Assembly (NCBI GenBank): GCA_949825025.1
Contig: OX463786.1
Location: forward strand, 11,026,387 to 11,090,386
Direction of reading: 5' to 3'
Length of the DNA stretch: 64,000 nucleotides
Source of the DNA: Siphlonurus alternatus
Taxonomy: Eukaryota; Arthropoda; Insecta; Ephemeroptera; Siphlonuridae
The notes beneath the pieces were generated by a model. That model saw only the letters and a list, made by a program, of their open reading frames with translations, ran no database searches and was not told the DNA's origin. The position numbers and the translations under genes were made by a program. Positions 62,961 through 64,000 of this stretch are shown piece after piece (within the stretch, counting starts at the first letter, position 1; every line of letters begins with the position of its first letter).

Positions 62961-63612
62961 GCAATAGGGCTAATAAACTCCTGCAGGAATTATTTCTCCC
63001 TGAACTTGTAGACTCACGTCATGATTGAAGTTACAGTTCATGATTTCACAGCCTCTCCCTCCCTGCAGGTGGCGATAGCATGGACGTCGCAAGAAGTTCG
63101 GTGGTATCGGCTGGTCTTCCATGATCATCTGCTTGAAGAATGCCTCGTCTAGAACCAAAAACAAAAGTGTCATTTATCACGTAACTTTGATCTTTCAGTT
63201 TTTAGGAGAAAATGGAGGGCATTCACAAAGCACTTTAACCCTATACTTTGGCCTTGTTTTTTATCCCCTGGGTTAAAGTAAGTGCTAAACATGGTACTAA
63301 ACCAGGGGCTAAACATAGTGCTAAAAATGTGGGCTTAAATCGGGATTAAACAATGTTAAACAGATACTTTAACTCTCGATTTAGCCCACATTTTTAGCAC
63401 CGTGTTTAGCCCTTGGGTGCTTTGTGAATGCCCCCCTATGTTTTATAATTACAAATAAGTGAAGTGAATTAAATTCTAAGGAGAAAATTTGACATAAAAT
63501 TATTATAAGGCAATGGCTTCATGTTATGTATAATGTTAGTGATATTACCATTGGTTTCTCGCTCCACGTGTTTTGGCTTGTTTCCATTGATGGCTGGTGA
63601 AGTGCGTTGAAG
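49110..63612 (-). CDS. TOPAZ1: TOPAZ1-like protein with CCCH zinc finger, 3' part of gene
   Basis: Nine exons, all in phase: 63549-63612, 63018-63148, 60538-61359, 58948-59149, 57797-58069, 55050-55220, 53158-53375, 50838-50981, 49110-49418; 777 aa to the TAA-type stop region at 49110. The 5' part lies beyond 64000. A CCCH finger (C-x9-C-x4-C-x3-H: CYRHLQGGRGCEIMNCNFNH) lies at about residues 45-62 of this part, then a large helical exon of 274 aa with a Pro/Glu-rich end. The C-terminal half matches the vertebrate TOPAZ1 C-terminus in order: IQMLPDSMV-LLATVGINLLMD, RCATMFFKTSNI, LAKDALKAGKLNSTYPVN, and RSYLTVEEMSLIIEDYF. Vertebrate TOPAZ1 is a germ-cell protein needed for male meiosis, carrying CCCH and PAZ-like regions. 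Function here is inferred from that only. The tail after KYVRER is unlike the vertebrate one. Comparisons are from memory. Confidence 0.68.
49712..49901. mobile_element. pogo/Tigger-like MITE with TA duplication
   Basis: TA-flanked on both sides; ends CAGTAGAAACTTGTTATTAC and GTAATAACAAGTTTTTACTG; repeats of CCTTATATCGAGT / TATCAAGTTTTT inside. Intronic in the TOPAZ1-like gene. Confidence 0.78.
50135..50364. mobile_element. TTAA-flanked palindromic MITE, GGAAAGGGATAGG family
   Basis: TTAA borders. Arms GGAAAGGGATAGGAATAAAC and AACAAGCCTTACCATGATGA with complements; loop near 50245. Last intron of the TOPAZ1-like gene. Confidence 0.8.
50580..50810. mobile_element. Fold-back MITE, GACGTGGCAGCGCCC family, second copy
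   Basis: Nearly the same sequence as the element at 38715. It begins 27 bp inside the intron after the donor of the TOPAZ1-like exon at 50838-50981. Confidence 0.85.
51130..51275. repeat. (AATG)n microsatellite
   Basis: About 33 tandem AATG units preceded by three AATA units, in an intron of the TOPAZ1-like gene. It follows directly a short repeat piece (TCAGCTGATTTTTTGGTGTT) that recurs at 25930-25960, 34800 and 62190. Confidence 0.97.
51968..52022 (+). repeat. 55-bp dispersed repeat with (TTGG)n start
   Basis: Plus-strand counterpart of the copy at 15240-15292: (TTGG)n, then TATTTTGGGGCAATTGACAC and TTTTGGTCATGTATGCCCCC. Confidence 0.6.
52068..52440. mobile_element. TTAA-flanked palindromic MITE, family 1 core with variant termini B
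   Basis: Ends TTAAGGTAGAGATAACACGG and complement, plus CAGCTGGCCCAATGC. The core is CTCCTCTACATCCCCTATCA as in family 1. Intron of the TOPAZ1-like gene. Confidence 0.85.
53676..53883. mobile_element. TIR element, AACGTTCC/TACAGGTTAA family
   Basis: AATGTTCCTTTATACAGGTT at the left, CTTAACCTATATGAAGGAAC at the right; TTAAAGGGCTTAGCCAATCA and CATCATGCAATGCTATTTTT inside. Opposite orientation to the 37853 copy. Confidence 0.68.
53991..54358. mobile_element. TTAA-flanked element with AGGGACA ends
   Basis: Ends TTAAAGGGACAGGGGAC and GTCCCATGTCCCTTTAA. The interior is not palindromic and is GC-richer, giving spurious frames of 60-104 codons. TTAA borders suggest the same class of transposase as family 1. 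Confidence 0.72.
54571..54892. mobile_element. Fold-back MITE family 2, CRE-bearing copy
   Basis: Ends ATGGAGTATCAACCTCAATT / GGTTGTCGATACTCCAT. One CRE is intact (CTCATGACGTCACAAAA); the other is mutated (TGTGTCGTCACGAGG). Intron of the TOPAZ1-like gene. Confidence 0.86.
55524..57317. mobile_element. 1.8-kb non-autonomous DNA transposon with 6-bp target duplication
   Basis: Inverted ends CAGGGTGTATACCAA / TTGGTATACACCCTG, with subterminal TTCCATGA and TTTTCCAGGTTTTTCCAG motifs at both ends. CTACAG flanks it at 55518-55523 and 57318-57323. The interior is AT-rich with no transposase frame and contains a nested palindrome at 56361-56580. Intron of the TOPAZ1-like gene. Confidence 0.78.
56361..56580. 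mobile_element. Nested palindromic MITE
   Basis: Arms AAAAGGGGTTATATCCAAGC and GATTGAATTTTTGAGCCT with complements at the right side; loop near 56470. It lies inside the 1.8-kb element. Confidence 0.75.
58104..58465. mobile_element. TTAA-flanked palindromic MITE, AGGAGGGGAACCG family
   Basis: TTAA at both borders; arms AAGGAGGGGAACCGCTTCAG, GCACCAAAAAAATAGTCACC and AATTGGGGCTTATGACGTCA with complements. The centre contains GCGCCACGATTGG. A second copy, interrupted, is at 61418-62190. Confidence 0.85.
58466..58770 (+). mobile_element. tRNA-derived SINE, sense copy
   Basis: The head has an A-box-like TGGTGCAGTGGTTAGAAC and a B-box-like AGTTCAAATCTCG (58522). The body shares GGAGTTGGTAGGAGG, GCAGCTTTTGGCTATCTAT and GTAGACTGGGTATTAG with the copy at 59935-60237. 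It follows directly after a TTAA MITE. A 117-codon frame here is a by-product. Confidence 0.7.
59419..59751 (-). other. Unassigned 110-codon open frame in TOPAZ1-like intron
   Basis: An uninterrupted ATG frame of 110 codons with less biased composition than the surrounding DNA (SQVLESQGDELLYVTKYLQL, CRGVCCCAGS). I recognise no domain. It has no evident splice link to the flanking exons. It could be repeat-derived, a retained fragment of another gene, or chance. Confidence 0.2.
59935..60237 (-). mobile_element. tRNA-derived SINE, antisense copy
   Basis: Read on the minus strand: TTGGTGTAGTGGTTAGTACA (A box), GGTTCAAATCC (B box), then GGAGTTGGTAGGAGGAAGGC, GGCTGTCTATACTCCG and GCAGACTGGGTATTAGG. 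Same family as the copy at 58466. The tRNA-like head does not fold as a functional tRNA. Confidence 0.75.
61418..62190. mobile_element. TTAA MITE of AGGAGGGGAACCG family, interrupted by a nested element
   Basis: Outer ends TTAAAGGAGGGGAACGGCTT and GAAGCTGTTCCCCTCCTTTAA-type complement. Removing the nested TTAA element (61545-61989) leaves about 330 bp, matching the uninterrupted 362-bp copy at 58104. Confidence 0.8.
61545..61989. mobile_element. Nested TTAA-flanked palindromic MITE
   Basis: Ends TTAAGGGTGCAAGGCCACCT and complement. Arms include GCGCCATCTCTTGACAAATT and AACTGGTTTGATTCCCGCC; loop near 61765. TTAA flanks both sides. Confidence 0.83.
62611..62924. mobile_element. Fold-back MITE family 2, diverged copy
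   Basis: ATTGAGTATCATCCTCAAAA at the left, GAGGTTGATACTCCAT at the right. The centre keeps CGCCCCTTTTAGGTCCTAT, like the copies at 6308 and 25083, but with larger changes. Intron of the TOPAZ1-like gene. Confidence 0.8.
63217..63433. mobile_element. TIR element with GGGCATTCACAAAGCAC ends
   Basis: Inverted ends GGGCATTCACAAAGCAC / GTGCTTTGTGAATGCCC. The interior repeats TTTAGC / GCTAAA and TAAACATGG-type words. Intron of the TOPAZ1-like gene. Confidence 0.75.
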
Positions 63613-64000
63613 CTGTAACAAGCAGTAACCATGAAGAGATAAAATGTAATAAAATTGCACTAACTAAATTTAGGCTGCCTTTTGGGGAGTCATTAATTTG
63701 AAAACATCTCCTTCTACATCTCAAATTTAGGAGCTTTTGAGATAGGCTGAAAAAAAAATTAGAATTGAATCAAACCTTTAAATATGAATGCGACAGAAGA
63801 AAAAAAAAAGTAATGTACCGGTAATGCTCAAAACGTAAATATAAGTACTGATTTGAATTACCAGCAATCCTGGTTTGGACATTAGACTCGCACAATCTTT
63901 ATGACCAAAAAGAACTACAAGTTGTGGCCACAAAAAAATTAGAAGTTAAATTATGACCAATACCCTAGAACATGGGTAAAGAAATCTAAGGCAAAGGAAA
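63613..64000. other. Right-edge intron of TOPAZ1-like gene
   Basis: AT-rich sequence upstream of the first visible exon. I see no further exon before the edge. Confidence 0.5.

Overview
The window is about 64 kb of strongly AT-rich nuclear DNA (A/T visibly dominates outside exons) from an invertebrate animal. It carries five spliced protein-coding genes with GT-AG introns, animal-specific families, poly-Q/poly-A coding tracts, SINEs and very many short fold-back (MITE-like) transposons. Nothing bacterial (operons, Shine-Dalgarno sites, CRISPR) is present. I cannot name the phylum from the sequence. Family assignments rest on my memory of vertebrate homologues; no search was run. Exon borders were read by hand from splice sites, frame and phase, and every exon chain below closes in phase.

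Layout, left to right. 1-15521: no gene recognised; probably the first intron of the CPEB gene, packed with MITEs. 15522-16799 (-): first coding exon of a CPEB2/3/4-type translational regulator; the RNA-binding exons lie off the left edge. 17263-28458 (-): complete CCDC149-like coiled-coil gene, 11 coding exons, 430 aa, with an RFX X-box-like site upstream. 30040-40304 (-): complete SREK1/SRSF11-type splicing factor, 10 coding exons, 751 aa, with a candidate alternative last exon. 40895-42441 (+): complete TMEM230 gene, 3 coding exons, 122 aa, divergent from the splicing-factor gene across a short shared promoter region. 42442-49109: intergenic, MITE-rich. 49110-63612 (-): the C-terminal 777 aa of a TOPAZ1-like gene with a CCCH zinc finger; its 5' part lies off the right edge.

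Three of the five products act on RNA (CPEB: translation; SREK1/SRSF11: splicing; TOPAZ1-like: germline RNA biology by homology), CCDC149-like is a coiled-coil protein, and TMEM230 is a vesicle membrane protein. I see no evidence that they form one pathway.

The most unusual content is (i) an invertebrate relative of TOPAZ1, a gene known to me as a vertebrate germ-cell gene; (ii) a single splicing-factor gene that combines hallmarks of vertebrate SREK1 and SRSF11; and (iii) a dense set of fold-back elements: several families flanked by TTAA, one TTAA element inserted inside another, one family with the same core but different termini, and a family that spreads TGACGTCA (CREB/ATF) motifs.
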